A program made the position numbers and the translations under genes. From assembly GCF_012034935.1 (NCBI RefSeq), contig NZ_JAATEN010000014.1:62001-126000 (forward strand): 64,000 bases of DNA, written 5' to 3'. The DNA is from Streptomyces zingiberis. Lineage in GTDB: Bacteria > Actinomycetota > Actinomycetes > Streptomycetales > Streptomycetaceae. The notes under the pieces were generated by a model that had not been told where the DNA came from, ran no database searches, and saw only the letters and a list, made by a program, of their open reading frames with translations. Position 1 is the first letter of the stretch. Each line of letters starts with the position of its first letter. Positions 1 to 9,929 of the stretch are shown one piece after another.

Positions 1-216
1 GGTGAACTCGGCATGGTGCCCGGCGGCAGCCCCGTCTTCCTCTACCCCGACGGCACCGTACGCGGCGTGCCCGCCCCGGCGAGCGACCCGCCCGCCGCCC
101 CCGCGCCGTCCCCGGCCGGGGCGCCCGCCTCGCCCGGCACCTCCGCCTCGCCCGGCACCTCCGCCTCGCCCGGCACCTCCGCCGCCCCGGAGCCCCGTCC
201 GGGCCCCGGCGGCTGA
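1..216 (+). CDS. ftsL: FtsL-like septum protein, C-terminal fragment
   Basis: The frame is open from base 1 to TGA at 214-216, so only the last 71 codons of a gene starting left of the window are seen. It begins GELGMVPGGSPVFLYPDGTV, which resembles the extracytoplasmic end of actinobacterial FtsL, and continues into an Ala/Pro/Ser tail with three ASPGTS repeats. FtsL is a small bitopic protein that joins FtsQ and DivIC to activate FtsW/FtsI. Its place 39 bp before ftsI fits the usual rsmH-ftsL-ftsI order. The assignment rests mainly on context because the transmembrane and coiled-coil part is missing. Confidence 0.7.
   Translation, partial: GELGMVPGGSPVFLYPDGTVRGVPAPASDPPAAPAPSPAGAPASPGTSASPGTSASPGTSAAPEPRPGPGG
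127..180 (+). repeat. 18-bp tandem repeat, 3 copies, in ftsL tail
   Basis: Three perfect copies of gcctcgcccggcacctcc lie at 127-144, 145-162 and 163-180. They encode ASPGTS three times in the disordered C-terminal tail of the FtsL-like protein. The unit keeps frame, so copy number can vary without breaking the gene. Confidence 0.95.
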
Positions 217-255
217 GACCGGCACCCCGCACCACCGCACCGGAAAGGCCCGCGC

Positions 256-2277
256 ATGAGTGACTCCCAGCCGCCGCGCCGGCGGGTGCCCGGCCCCGCC
301 GCCCCCCGTGGCCGCCGGCCCGGCTCCCCCGGCGGCGGGGCCGGCGGAGCGGGCGGGGCCGGCGCGGCCCGGTCCGCGCGCGGTGCCCGGGAAGCCCGTG
401 GCACCGCCCGCCCGGCCCGCCCCGGCGGGCGCCCGCCGCGCCCCGGCCGCCGCCCGGGCACGATCCGGCTGGGCAGCCCGCGGCCCCGGCTCCGGCTGGT
501 GGGCCTCGGGCTGGCGTTCGTCCTGCTCGTGTTCACCGTCCGCCTGCTCCAGGTGCAGGCCGTGGACGCCGAGGCGTACGCGGCCAAGAGCCGCGTCAAC
601 CGCTACATCACGCACGAGATCGCCGCCGAGCGCGGCTCCATCACCGACCGCCACGGCGGTGAGCTCGCCACCACCGTCGACGCCTACGACATCATCGGCG
701 ACCCGTATCTCTTCACGCCCGGCCAGAGCAAGGCCCGCGACACGCCCGCGCGGGCCGCGGCGCTGCTCGCCCCCGTGCTCGGCGCGGACGAGGACGAGCT
801 GGCCCGGAAGCTGTCCACCCCGGGCTCGCGCTACGCCGTCCTGGCCCGTGCCCGCAGCCCGCAGGTCTGGAAGCAGATCCAGGACCTCAAGACCGCCTTC
901 GCCGAGCGCGAGTCCGCCGGCGGCGGGCGCAATCCGCTGGCCGGCGTCTACCAGGAGCCGCGGTCCAAGCGGGTGTACCCCAACAAGGAGCTGGCCGCCG
1001 GCGTCCTGGGGTTCGTGGGCGCCGACGGCAAGGGCGGCGGAGGGCTGGAGGCCAAGCTGGACCGGGAACTCGCGGGGGAGCCCGGCAGGATCACCTACGC
1101 GCACTCCGGCGGGCGCCGCGTGCCGACCGAGAGCGCCCGGGAGCAGCCGGCCGTCCCCGGGTCCGACATCCGGCTGACCCTCGACCGCGACGTGCAGTGG
1201 GCGGCGCAGCGCGCCATCACCGACCAGGTGGAGAAGTCCGGGGCGGAACGGGGCTACGTCGTCGTCCAGGACACCCGCAGCGGCGAGATCCTGGCCCTGG
1301 CCAACGCCCCCGGGTTCGACCCGAACGACCTCTCCGGGGCCACCGGCGGTCTGGGCAACCCGGCGCTGGAGGACGCCTACGAGCCCGGCAGCACCAGCAA
1401 GGTCATGTCGATGGCCGCCGTGCTGGAGGAGGGGGCCGCGACCCCCGGCACCCATGTGACGGTGCCCAACCGGCTGCCCCGGGCCGACCGGCTCTTCGCC
1501 GACGACGTCGACCACCCCACCTGGTATCTGACCCTCAACGGTGTGCTCGCCAAGTCCAGCAACATCGGCACCATCCTCGCCGTGGAGCAGCTCGGCGCCA
1601 CCCAGCCGGAGGCCAACCGGGTCCTCCACTCCTACCTGCGCAAGTTCGGCATCGGCCGCCCCACCGGCCTGGGCCATCCCGGTGAGACCCCCGGGATCCT
1701 GGCGAAGCCCGAGGCGTGGAGCGTCTCGCAGCAGTACACGATCCCCTTCGGCCAGGGCCTGTCGCTCAACGCCGTCCAGGCCGCCTCCGTGTACTCGACG
1801 ATCGCCAACGGCGGCGTGCGCGTCACGCCCACGCTCGTCCGCGGGACCACCGGGCCGGACGGCCGCTGGAGCCCCGCGCCCGAGCCGGAGACCACCCGCG
1901 TGGTCGGCGAGAAGACGGCCACGACGCTGACGAGGATGCTGGAGTCGGTGGTCGGCAGCGAGGAGGGCACCGGCACCAGGGCACGGATCCCCGGGTACCG
2001 CGTCGCGGGCAAGACCGGTACCTCCAACCGGGTGGATCCGGAGACCGGCCGCTACCGCGGCTACACCGCCTCCTTCGCCGGTTTCGCGCCCGCCGACGAG
2101 CCGCGGGTCACCGTCTACTGCGCCGTCCAGGACCCCTCCGAGGGGAGTTACTTCGGCGGCCAGGTCTGCGGCCCGGTCTTCAAGCAGGTCATGGAGTTCG
2201 CCCTGAAGAGCCTCGGGGTGCCGCCCAGCGGGGCGAGCGCCCCCGCCCTCCCCGTGACCTTCGACCCGGGGGACTGA
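256..2277 (+). CDS. ftsI: Septal penicillin-binding protein FtsI (class B PBP transpeptidase)
   Basis: FtsI crosslinks septal peptidoglycan next to FtsW. The 673-residue product has a Pro/Arg/Gly-rich cytoplasmic tail (1-79), one membrane anchor (about 81-99), a dimerisation domain, then a transpeptidase domain. The active-site triad motifs are visible: S379-T-S-K382, S434-S-N436 and K586-T-G588. The start is ATG 256 after a GGAAAGG ribosome site. The basic low-complexity N-terminus is long compared with the E. coli protein but typical of streptomycetes. It is the first gene after ftsL in the dcw cluster, followed by a hairpin rather than direct coupling to murE. Confidence 0.97.
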   Translation: MSDSQPPRRRVPGPAAPRGRRPGSPGGGAGGAGGAGAARSARGAREARGTARPARPGGRPPRPGRRPGTIRLGSPRPRLRLVGLGLAFVLLVFTVRLLQVQAVDAEAYAAKSRVNRYITHEIAAERGSITDRHGGELATTVDAYDIIGDPYLFTPGQSKARDTPARAAALLAPVLGADEDELARKLSTPGSRYAVLARARSPQVWKQIQDLKTAFAERESAGGGRNPLAGVYQEPRSKRVYPNKELAAGVLGFVGADGKGGGGLEAKLDRELAGEPGRITYAHSGGRRVPTESAREQPAVPGSDIRLTLDRDVQWAAQRAITDQVEKSGAERGYVVVQDTRSGEILALANAPGFDPNDLSGATGGLGNPALEDAYEPGSTSKVMSMAAVLEEGAATPGTHVTVPNRLPRADRLFADDVDHPTWYLTLNGVLAKSSNIGTILAVEQLGATQPEANRVLHSYLRKFGIGRPTGLGHPGETPGILAKPEAWSVSQQYTIPFGQGLSLNAVQAASVYSTIANGGVRVTPTLVRGTTGPDGRWSPAPEPETTRVVGEKTATTLTRMLESVVGSEEGTGTRARIPGYRVAGKTGTSNRVDPETGRYRGYTASFAGFAPADEPRVTVYCAVQDPSEGSYFGGQVCGPVFKQVMEFALKSLGVPPSGASAPALPVTFDPGD

Positions 2278-2310
2278 ACACCGGGCACCCGGCGCGAGTA
2301 CCGGGTACCG

Positions 2311-2335
2311 GGCAGGTGCCCCGCGGGCACCTGCC
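2311..2335 (+). terminator. Hairpin between ftsI and murE
   Basis: A perfect 11-bp inverted repeat, GGCAGGTGCCC and GGGCACCTGCC, is separated by 3 nt, 34 bases after the ftsI stop. It could terminate or attenuate ftsI transcription. No T-run follows, which is usual in streptomycetes. Confidence 0.7.
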
Positions 2336-2507
2336 GAACGGAGACGGAACAACCCGGAGCGAAACCCGGCAAAGGGGGAACAACAGGGAACAGTGGGCGG
2401 GCGGACGGCGGCCGCGGCACGACGCGGCCGGGCCGTGCGCGCGTGGCCCGCGGCCCGCCCGAACCCAGAGAACCCGGAGAACCGAGACCATGACACCGGA
2501 ACCCATG

Positions 2508-2597
2508 ACACCGGACCCCACGGCCCCGGGACCCGTGACACCGGATCCCACCGCCCCGGGACCCGTGACACCGGATCCCACCGCCCCGGGACCCGTG
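2508..2597 (+). repeat. 30-bp tandem repeat, 3 copies, upstream of murE
   Basis: Three 30-bp units at 2508-2537, 2538-2567 and 2568-2597, plus a partial fourth, share the core acaccgga(c/t)cccac(g/c)gccccggg. In the murE frame they would read TPDPTAPGPV. The codons there (aca, gga, gat, gaa) lack the G/C third-position bias of the flanking genes, so the repeat is more likely non-coding leader sequence. Confidence 0.85.
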
Positions 2598-2668
2598 ACA
2601 CCGGTCCCCGCGAGCGGTGAGCCGGGCCCCTCCCGCCCCTTGCTTCGCGACCGCCCCGGCCCGCCGGG

Positions 2669-2674
2669 TACGCT
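2669..2674 (+). promoter_or_regulatory. Candidate -10 hexamer for leaderless murE
   Basis: TACGCT fits the TAnnnT form and ends 7 nt before GTG 2682, the spacing expected for a message that begins at the start codon. No Shine-Dalgarno sequence precedes that GTG. Confidence 0.5.
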
Positions 2675-2681
2675 CACCGCC

Positions 2682-4436
2682 GTGCCACACGCTGATCAGT
2701 CCCACACCCCGTCCACCGCACCACCGCCCGCGCAGGAGGCCCCACCGGGCCCCGCCGCCGGCCACCCGGGGGCGCCCCGCCCCGGCCGTGTCCGCCCCAC
2801 GCGCCTGGCGGTCCTGGCCGGCCGGCTCGGTGCCGAGCTCCCGCCGGGCGCCGCGGACACGGAGGTCACGGGCATCACCCACGACTCCCGCGCGGTCCGC
2901 CCCGGCGACGTCTACGCCGCGCTGCCCGGCGCCCGGCTGCACGGCGCCGACTTCGCGACCCAGGCCGCCGGCCTCGGCGCCGCCGCGGTCCTCACCGACC
3001 CCTCGGGGGCCGGCCGGGCCGCCGCCACGGGCCTCCCCGTCCTCGTCGTGGACGACCCGCGGGCCCGGATGGGTGATCTGGCGGTCACCGTCTACGGCGA
3101 CCCCGGGAGCGACCTCCTCCAGATCGGCATCACCGGCACCTCCGGCAAGACCACCACCGCCTACATGGTCGACGGCGGGCTCCGCGCGGCCGCCGCCGAA
3201 CGCCACCGGCGGGAGACCGCGGCCGGGACCCCCGTGGCCGGCCAGGCCGCCGGCACCGGCACCGGCCCGGAGCTGCCGGCCGTGCCCGGGCCCACCGGCC
3301 TCATCGGCACCGTGGAGTCCCGGATCGGTGACGAGCGCATCAAGAGCGAGCGCACCACCCCGGAGGCCACCGACCTTCAGGCGCTCTTCGCGGTGATGCG
3401 CGAACGCGGCGTCCGCTCGGTCACCATGGAGGTCTCCAGCCACGCCCTGGTCCTCGGCCGGGTGGACGGCTGCGTGTTCGACGTCGCCGTCTTCACCAAC
3501 CTCAGCCCCGAGCACCTGGACTTCCACCCGGACATGGAGGACTACTTCCGGGCGAAGGCCCAGCTGTTCACCACCCGCCGCAGCCGCGCGGGCGTGGTCA
3601 ACCTGGACGACGAGTACGGCCGGCGCCTGGTCCGCGAGTCCGAGGTCCCGGTCACCACCTTCTCCGCCGAGGGACACCCCGACGCCGACTGGCGCGCCGA
3701 GGACATCGAGGTCGGGCCGCTCGGCTCCACGTTCACCGCGGTCGGCCCCAAGGGCGAGTCGGTGCGCGCGGCCGCCCCGCTGCCCGGCCCCTTCAACGTC
3801 GCCAACGCCCTCGCGGCGATCACCGCGCTGGTCGTCGCCGGCGCCGACCCGCAGACCGCCGCCGACGGGGTCGCCGCCATCCCCGGCGTCCCCGGCCGGC
3901 TGGAGCGGGTGGACGAGGGCCAGCCCTACCTCGCCCTGGTGGACTACGCGCACAAGCCCGACGCCGTGGAGTCCGTCCTGCGCGCCGTCCGCAAGGTCAC
4001 CGAGGGCCGCATCCACGCCGTCCTCGGCTGCGGCGGCGACCGGGACCCGCACAAGCGCCGCCCCATGGGCGCCACCCTGGCCCGGCTCTCCGACACCGCG
4101 GTGCTCACCTCCGACAACCCGCGCTCCGAGGACCCCCTCGCGATCCTCGCCGTGATGCTCACCGGCGCCTCCGAGGTCCCCGTCCACGAGCGCGGCGAGG
4201 TGCTGCTCCACGCCGACCGGGCGGAGGCCGTGGCCGCCGCCGTGGCCCGCGCCGAGCCCGGTGACGCCGTGCTGGTGCTCGGCAAGGGGCACGAGCTGGG
4301 CCAGCACATCGCGGGCGTGGTCCGCGCCTTCGACGACCGTGCGGTGCTGGCCGGGGCGATCCGCGCCCGCGCCGCCGCGGAGCGCGCCGCGGCCGACGCC
4401 CCCGCGCTCCCCCCGCACTCCACCGACCAGGGATGA
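2682..4436 (+). CDS. murE: UDP-MurNAc-L-Ala-D-Glu:diaminopimelate ligase MurE
   Basis: MurE adds diaminopimelate to the UDP-MurNAc dipeptide in the cytoplasm. From GTG 2682 the protein has 584 residues. The Mur ligase N-domain carries the THDSRAV motif, the ATP loop is GTSGKTT (K156), and the central domain has LSPEHLDFH. The C-domain has DNPR (478-481), the diaminopimelate-selecting motif. About 40 residues rich in Ala/Gly/Arg are inserted soon after the ATP loop. The frame stays open upstream to an ATG at 2490 with GGAGA 9 nt before it, but codon bias fails between 2490 and 2682, and TACGCT precedes the GTG. I therefore prefer the shorter form; the start is moderately sure. Confidence 0.95.
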   Translation: MPHADQSHTPSTAPPPAQEAPPGPAAGHPGAPRPGRVRPTRLAVLAGRLGAELPPGAADTEVTGITHDSRAVRPGDVYAALPGARLHGADFATQAAGLGAAAVLTDPSGAGRAAATGLPVLVVDDPRARMGDLAVTVYGDPGSDLLQIGITGTSGKTTTAYMVDGGLRAAAAERHRRETAAGTPVAGQAAGTGTGPELPAVPGPTGLIGTVESRIGDERIKSERTTPEATDLQALFAVMRERGVRSVTMEVSSHALVLGRVDGCVFDVAVFTNLSPEHLDFHPDMEDYFRAKAQLFTTRRSRAGVVNLDDEYGRRLVRESEVPVTTFSAEGHPDADWRAEDIEVGPLGSTFTAVGPKGESVRAAAPLPGPFNVANALAAITALVVAGADPQTAADGVAAIPGVPGRLERVDEGQPYLALVDYAHKPDAVESVLRAVRKVTEGRIHAVLGCGGDRDPHKRRPMGATLARLSDTAVLTSDNPRSEDPLAILAVMLTGASEVPVHERGEVLLHADRAEAVAAAVARAEPGDAVLVLGKGHELGQHIAGVVRAFDDRAVLAGAIRARAAAERAAADAPALPPHSTDQG

Positions 4437-4498
4437 CAGACCGCCATGCGCTCACACGCCTGCACCGGGCAGCCGCCCGCCCGCCCCGGGGGTGACCG

Positions 4499-5926
4499 GT
4501 GATCGATCTCTCCCTCGCCGAGATCGCCGAAGCCGTCTCCGGCCGGCCCCACGACCTGCCGGACCCCGGTCTCCGGGTCACCGGTTCCGTGGAGATCGAC
4601 TCGCGGAAGGCCGGCCCCGGCGGCCTGTTCGCGGCGTTCGCGGGTGAGAACGCCGACGGCCACGACTACGCCCGGCAGGCCGTCGAGCAGGGTGCCGTCG
4701 CCGTGCTCGCCGCGCGCCCCGTGGGCGTCCCGGCGATCGTCGTCGACGACGTCACGGCCGCGCTCGGCGCGCTGGCCCGCGAGGTCGTGCGGCGGCTGGG
4801 CACCACCGTCGTGGCGCTCACCGGCTCGGCCGGCAAGACCAGCACCAAGGACCTCCTCGCGCAGCTCCTGGAGCGCCTCGGACCCACGGTCTGGCCACCC
4901 GGCTCGCTCAACAACGAGATCGGGCTGCCGCTGACCGCGCTGCGCGCGGAGGCCGCGACCCGCCATCTCGTGCTGGAGATGGGCGCCCGCGGCAAGGGGC
5001 ACATCCGGTACCTCACCGAGCTCACCCCGCCGCGGATCGGGGTGGTGCTCAACGTCGGGACCGCGCACGTCGGCGAGTTCGGCGGCAAGGAGCGGATCGC
5101 CGAGGCCAAGGGCGAGCTGCCCGAGGCGCTCCCGCCGGCGGACGAGGGCGGGCTCGCCGTGCTCAACGCCGACGACCCGCTGGTGCGCGCCATGGCCGGC
5201 CGCACCCGCGCCCGGACCGTTCTCTTCGGCGAATCCGCGGAGGCCGGCATCCGCGCGGAGAACGTCCGGCTGACCGCCACCGGGCAGCCGGCGTTCACCC
5301 TCCGGACCCCCACCGGGTGCAGCGCCGTGACGCTGCGGCTGTACGGTGAGCACCACGTGTCGAACGCGCTCGCCGCGGCCGCCGTCGCCCACGAGTTGGG
5401 CATGCCTGCCCAGGAGATCGCCACCGCGCTCTCCGAGGCCGGACCGCTCTCCCCCTGGCGCATGGAGGTCACCGAGCGCCCGGACGGCGTGACGGTCGTC
5501 AACGACGCCTACAACGCGAACCCCGACTCCGTGCGGGCGGCGCTCCGCGCGCTCGTCGCCATGGGCCAGGGGCGTCGCACGTGGGCCGTCCTCGGCGAGA
5601 TGGCAGAGCTCGGCGGGGACTCCCTCGCCGAGCACGACGCGGTCGGACGGCTCGCCGTCCGGCTCAACGTCCAGAAGCTCGTGGCGGTCGGCGGCCGGGA
5701 GGCCGCCTGGATCGACATGGGCGCCAAGAACGAGGGTTCGTGGGGTGAGGAGTCGGTGCACGTGTCCGACACACGGGCGGCGGTCGACCTTATGCGCGCT
5801 GAGCTGCGCCCGGGAGACGTCGTGCTGGTGAAGGCGTCCCGGTCGGCGGGGCTGGAGCGGGTGGCGCAGGCGCTGCTCGCCGACGGCGGCGCGGCCGCCG
5901 GTGAGGGTGAGGTCGCCGGCCGATGA
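4499..5926 (+). CDS. murF: UDP-MurNAc-tripeptide:D-Ala-D-Ala ligase MurF
   Basis: MurF adds D-Ala-D-Ala to complete the UDP-MurNAc-pentapeptide. The 475-residue protein has a substrate domain with [15 protein letters not shown] and an ATP loop [10 protein letters not shown] (K113). [20 protein letters not shown] and the C-domain [10 protein letters not shown] are all standard for MurF. GTG 4499 follows a CCGGGGG stretch, 62 bp after murE. The TGA stop overlaps the mraY ATG as ATGA at 5923-5926, so translation of the two is probably coupled. Confidence 0.97.
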   Translation: MIDLSLAEIAEAVSGRPHDLPDPGLRVTGSVEIDSRKAGPGGLFAAFAGENADGHDYARQAVEQGAVAVLAARPVGVPAIVVDDVTAALGALAREVVRRLGTTVVALTGSAGKTSTKDLLAQLLERLGPTVWPPGSLNNEIGLPLTALRAEAATRHLVLEMGARGKGHIRYLTELTPPRIGVVLNVGTAHVGEFGGKERIAEAKGELPEALPPADEGGLAVLNADDPLVRAMAGRTRARTVLFGESAEAGIRAENVRLTATGQPAFTLRTPTGCSAVTLRLYGEHHVSNALAAAAVAHELGMPAQEIATALSEAGPLSPWRMEVTERPDGVTVVNDAYNANPDSVRAALRALVAMGQGRRTWAVLGEMAELGGDSLAEHDAVGRLAVRLNVQKLVAVGGREAAWIDMGAKNEGSWGEESVHVSDTRAAVDLMRAELRPGDVVLVKASRSAGLERVAQALLADGGAAAGEGEVAGR

Positions 5927-6993
5927 GGCAGATCCTCTTCTCCGGAGTCATCGGGCTCTTCCTGACCCTGGTCGGGACCCCGCTGCTGATCAAACTGCTG
6001 GCCCGCAAGGGGTACGGCCAGTACATCCGGGACGACGGCCCGCGCGAGCACCACGGCAAGCGCGGCACCCCGACCATGGGTGGCATCGCCTTCATCCTGG
6101 CCACGCTCATCGCGTACGCCATCACCAAGGTGATAACGGGCGAGGACCCGACCCTCCCCGGCATCCTGGTGCTCTTCCTGATGGCCGGCATGGGCCTGGT
6201 CGGCTTCCTGGACGACTACATCAAGATCGTCAAGCAGCGGAGCCTGGGCCTGCGGGCCAAGGCGAAGATGGCCGGCCAGCTGATCGTCGGCGTCACCTTC
6301 GCCGTCCTCGCGCTGAACTTCCCCGACGGCCGCGGCCAGACCCCGGCCTCGGACAAGCTCTCCTTCACCCAGGACTTCGGCTGGTCCCTGGGCCCGGTGA
6401 TCTTCGTGATCTGGGCGCTGTTCATGATCCTGGCGATGTCCAACGGCGTGAACCTGACCGACGGGCTCGACGGCCTGGCCACCGGCGCCTCGGTGATGGT
6501 CTTCGGCGCCTACACCTTCATCGGCGTCTGGCAGTACCAGGAGTCCTGCGTCAACGCCGAGACGCTGACCAACCCCGCGGCCTGCTTCGAGGTCCGCGAC
6601 CCGCTGGACCTCGCGGTGGTGGCCTCCGCCCTGATGGGCGCCTGCTTCGGCTTCCTGTGGTGGAACACCTCGCCCGCCAAGATCTTCATGGGGGACACCG
6701 GCTCGCTCGCCCTCGGCGGCGCGCTCGCCGCCTTGGCCATCGTCTCCCGCACCGAGCTGCTGCTGGCCCTCCTCGGCGGCCTCTTCGTGCTCATCACGAT
6801 GTCCGTGGTCATCCAGGTCGGCTCCTTCCGGCTGACGGGCAAGCGGGTCTTCCGGATGGCGCCGCTCCAGCACCACTTCGAGCTCAAGGGCTGGAGCGAG
6901 GTGCTGGTGGTCGTCCGGTTCTGGATCATCCAGGGCATGTGTGTGATCGTCGGCCTCGGTCTCTTCTACGCGGGCTGGGCGGCCGGGAAGTGA
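5923..6993 (+). CDS. mraY: Phospho-MurNAc-pentapeptide translocase MraY
   Basis: This integral membrane enzyme transfers phospho-MurNAc-pentapeptide to undecaprenyl phosphate, forming lipid I. It has 356 residues and about ten hydrophobic segments. Family signatures are [14 protein letters not shown], the Asp pair D97-D98 in DDYIK, N177-L-T-D180 in [17 protein letters not shown] (D258), and QHHFELKGW near the end. It overlaps both neighbours by 4 bp (ATGA at murF, GTGA at murD), so it sits inside a tightly coupled cassette. Confidence 0.98.
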   Translation: MRQILFSGVIGLFLTLVGTPLLIKLLARKGYGQYIRDDGPREHHGKRGTPTMGGIAFILATLIAYAITKVITGEDPTLPGILVLFLMAGMGLVGFLDDYIKIVKQRSLGLRAKAKMAGQLIVGVTFAVLALNFPDGRGQTPASDKLSFTQDFGWSLGPVIFVIWALFMILAMSNGVNLTDGLDGLATGASVMVFGAYTFIGVWQYQESCVNAETLTNPAACFEVRDPLDLAVVASALMGACFGFLWWNTSPAKIFMGDTGSLALGGALAALAIVSRTELLLALLGGLFVLITMSVVIQVGSFRLTGKRVFRMAPLQHHFELKGWSEVLVVVRFWIIQGMCVIVGLGLFYAGWAAGK

Positions 6994-8423
6994 ACTGGAC
7001 CGACGCCCACGTCACCGTCGCCGGGCTGGGGGTGTCCGGGGTTCCCGCCGCGCGTGCGCTGCGGGGCCTCGGGGCCCGGGTCACGGTCGTCAACGACACC
7101 GACGACGAGCGGTCCCGGGCGCAGGCCGCCGAGCTGGCGGAGCTGGGCGCCGAGGTCCGCCTCGGGGACGGCGCGACGCTGCCCGGGGCCACCACCCTGG
7201 TCGTCACCGCCCCCGGCTGGAGCCCCGGCAAGCCGCTGTTCCGCGCCGCGGCCGAGGCGGGTGTCCCGGTCTGGGGCGATGTGGAGCTGGCCTGGCGGCT
7301 CCGCTCCGACGGCGCCGCCCCCTGGCTCGCCGTCACCGGTACGAACGGCAAGACCACCACGGTGCGGATGCTCGCCGCGATCCTGTCCGCCGCCGGGCTG
7401 CGCACCGCGGCCGTCGGCAACATCGGCGTCTCCGTGCTGGACGCCGTCCTCGCCGAGCGGGACGGGCGGGAGACCTACGACGTGCTGGCCGTGGAACTCT
7501 CCAGCTACCAGCTCCACTGGGCGCCGAGCCTGCGCGTCCACTCCGCCGCCGTGCTCAACCTGGCGCCGGACCACCTCGACTGGCACGGCTCGATGGAGGC
7601 GTACGCCGCCGACAAGGGCCGGATCTACCAGGGCAACGAGGTCGCCTGCGTCTACAACGCGGCCGACCCGGCGACCGAGGAACTGGTGCGCGCCGCGGAG
7701 GTGACGGAGGGCTGCCGGGCCATCGGCTTCACCCTCGGCGCCCCGGCCCCCTCGCAGCTCGGCGTGGTCGACGGGATCCTCGCCGACCGGGCGTTCACCG
7801 CCGACCGGCAGCGCAGCGCCCAGGAGCTGGCCGAGGTCTCCGACGTCGACCCGCCCGCCCCGCACAACGTCGCCAACGCGCTCGCCGCCGCCGCGCTCGC
7901 CCGCGCCTTCGGCGTCCCGCCGCAGGCCGTGCGGGAGGGGCTGCGGGCGTTCCGGCCCGAGCCGCACCGCATCGCCAAGGTCGCGGAGATCGGCGGCGTC
8001 GCTTACGTCGACGACTCCAAGGCCACCAACACCCACGCCGCCGAGGCGTCCCTGACCGCCTACGACCCGGTGGTCTGGATCGCCGGCGGCCTCGCCAAGG
8101 GCGCCGTCTTCGACGAGCTGGTCACGGCCGCGGCGGGGCGGCTGCGCGGCGTCGTCCTGATGGGCGCGGACCGGGCGCTCATCCGGGAGGCCCTGGCGCG
8201 ACACGCCCCGGATGTCCCGGTGACCGAGCTCGACCGGACCGACACTGGGGCGATGGCGGCGGCGGTACGGGAAGCGGCGGCGCTCGCCCGGCCGGGAGAC
8301 ACCGTCCTGCTGGCCCCCGCCTGTGCCTCGATGGACATGTTCGTCAACTACGGTGCGCGCGGCGAGGCGTTCGCCGGGGCCGTGCGCGAGCTCGGGGCCG
8401 GCCGTGGCGGGCCGGGGAGCTGA
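6990..8423 (+). CDS. murD: UDP-MurNAc-L-Ala:D-Glu ligase MurD
   Basis: MurD adds D-glutamate to UDP-MurNAc-L-Ala. GTG 6990 overlaps the mraY stop (GTGA) and gives 477 residues. The N-terminal Rossmann-like domain has VAGLGVSG. The ATP loop is GTNGKTTT (K121), followed by [19 protein letters not shown] and the C-domain VDDSKATN. It comes after murE and murF although it acts earlier in the pathway, a usual dcw order. Confidence 0.97.
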   Translation: MNWTDAHVTVAGLGVSGVPAARALRGLGARVTVVNDTDDERSRAQAAELAELGAEVRLGDGATLPGATTLVVTAPGWSPGKPLFRAAAEAGVPVWGDVELAWRLRSDGAAPWLAVTGTNGKTTTVRMLAAILSAAGLRTAAVGNIGVSVLDAVLAERDGRETYDVLAVELSSYQLHWAPSLRVHSAAVLNLAPDHLDWHGSMEAYAADKGRIYQGNEVACVYNAADPATEELVRAAEVTEGCRAIGFTLGAPAPSQLGVVDGILADRAFTADRQRSAQELAEVSDVDPPAPHNVANALAAAALARAFGVPPQAVREGLRAFRPEPHRIAKVAEIGGVAYVDDSKATNTHAAEASLTAYDPVVWIAGGLAKGAVFDELVTAAAGRLRGVVLMGADRALIREALARHAPDVPVTELDRTDTGAMAAAVREAAALARPGDTVLLAPACASMDMFVNYGARGEAFAGAVRELGAGRGGPGS

Positions 8424-8501
8424 CCGGGGAGCCCCCGCTCCCCGCGGCTGCCCGGCCGCGTGGCTTCCGGCGGCCCGACCGGCAGCCCGACTGGAGGGGA
8501 C

Positions 8502-9923
8502 ATGACGGCCGAGCGGCCCCGGATCCCGACCCGTGAGCGCGGGGCCGCCCGTCCCCGCCCGGCGCGGTCCGGCGGCCCCGCGCGCGGCCGTACCGCGCCC
8601 ACCCGTCCGCCCGCCGCCCGCCGCCCGCCGGGGGGCGGGGGCGGGGCTGTCGTCCGGCGGCTGCGCCGGCTCAGGAACCGGCTGCGCCGCGCCTGGGACC
8701 GTCCGCTCACGGCGTACTACCTGATCCTGGGCGGGGCGGTGCTGCTGACCGTGCTCGGTCTGGTGATGGTCTTCTCGGCCTCCCAGATCCAGGCCCTCCG
8801 CTCCGACCTGCCGTCCACCTACTTCTTCGGCAAGCAGCTCCTGGCGGCCGGGATCGGCGCGATCCTGCTGTATCTGGCCTCCCGGACGCCGGTCCGCGTG
8901 CACCGCGCGCTGGCGTACCCGCTGCTCGCCGTCACCCTGGTGCTCATGGCGCTGGTGCAGGTGCCGGGGATCGGGCACGAGGTGAACGGCAACCAGAACT
9001 GGATCCAGCTCGGCGGGCCGTTCCAGCTCCAGCCCAGCGAGATCGGCAAGCTGGCGCTCGTCCTGTGGGGGGCCGACCTGCTCGCCCGCAAGCGGGAGAA
9101 GAAGCTGCTCACCCAGTGGAAACACCTGCTGGTGCCGCTGGTGCCGGTCGCCCTGCTCGTGCTGGGACTGATCATGCTCGGCGGTGACATGGGCACCGCC
9201 ATGATCCTGGCCGCGATCCTCTTCGGGCTGCTCTGGCTGGCCGGCGCCCCCACCCGGCTGTTCACCGGGGCGCTGGCGCTGGCCGGCGTGGTCGGCGCGC
9301 TCCTCATCTGGACCAGCCCCAACCGGATGGCCCGGCTGGACTGCATCGCGGCCACCGACCCCGGCCCGGACGACCGCTGCTGGCAGGCCGTGCACGGGAT
9401 ATACGCCCTGGCCAACGGGAACTGGTTCGGCGCCGGTCTGGGCGCGAGCGTGGAGAAATGGGGTGAACTCCCCGAACCACACACCGACTTCATCTTCGCC
9501 GTGACCGGGGAGGAACTCGGCCTGGCGGGGACGCTGTCGGTGCTCGCCCTCTACGCGGCTCTAGGCTATGCGGGTATCCGTCTGGCCGGCCGTACGGAGG
9601 ACCCCTTCGTCCGGTACGCCGCGGGAGGGGTGACGACCTGGATCATCTCCCAGGCCGTCATCAACATCGGCGCGGTGCTCGGTCTGCTGCCGATCGCCGG
9701 TGTCCCGCTCCCGCTGGTGTCGTACGGAGGGTCGGCCCTGCTGCCGACGCTGTTCGCCGTCGGGCTCATGATCGCGTTCGCGCGGGGTGAGCCCGCCGCC
9801 CGGGCGGCGCTGGCCATGCGGCAGCCTTGTCTGCGGCAGCTCCGTCCGGGACGGTGGCCGGTCCGGGCGGGAAGGAACACGATGAGACGGCGCGCGCAGC
9901 GACCGCCGTCCGGAGAGCGGTGA
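8502..9923 (+). CDS. ftsW: Septal peptidoglycan glycosyltransferase FtsW (SEDS)
   Basis: FtsW polymerises lipid II at the division site with FtsI. The 473-residue protein starts at ATG 8502, 2 nt after the strong GGAGGGGA. An Arg/Pro-rich cytoplasmic tail (about 1-65) precedes some ten membrane helices. SEDS signatures include GGPFQLQPSEIGKLAL, EPHTDFIFAVTGEELG and the VPLPLVSYGGSALL motif near the end. An in-frame GTG at 8460 would add 14 residues but lacks as good a ribosome site. A basic C-terminal tail ends 6 nt before murG. Confidence 0.96.
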   Translation: MTAERPRIPTRERGAARPRPARSGGPARGRTAPTRPPAARRPPGGGGGAVVRRLRRLRNRLRRAWDRPLTAYYLILGGAVLLTVLGLVMVFSASQIQALRSDLPSTYFFGKQLLAAGIGAILLYLASRTPVRVHRALAYPLLAVTLVLMALVQVPGIGHEVNGNQNWIQLGGPFQLQPSEIGKLALVLWGADLLARKREKKLLTQWKHLLVPLVPVALLVLGLIMLGGDMGTAMILAAILFGLLWLAGAPTRLFTGALALAGVVGALLIWTSPNRMARLDCIAATDPGPDDRCWQAVHGIYALANGNWFGAGLGASVEKWGELPEPHTDFIFAVTGEELGLAGTLSVLALYAALGYAGIRLAGRTEDPFVRYAAGGVTTWIISQAVINIGAVLGLLPIAGVPLPLVSYGGSALLPTLFAVGLMIAFARGEPAARAALAMRQPCLRQLRPGRWPVRAGRNTMRRRAQRPPSGER

Positions 9924-9929
9924 ATTTCG

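Noticed and set aside
2508-2597. Short minus-strand protein of repeated GxRCHGSRG units
   Set aside because: It is the antisense reading of the 30-bp tandem repeat and lacks a ribosome site or relatives.
2148-4418. Long minus-strand open frame opposite murE
   Set aside because: It is an antisense shadow caused by G/C third-position bias; its product is Gly/Ala/His/Arg-rich without domains, while the plus strand encodes clear MurE.
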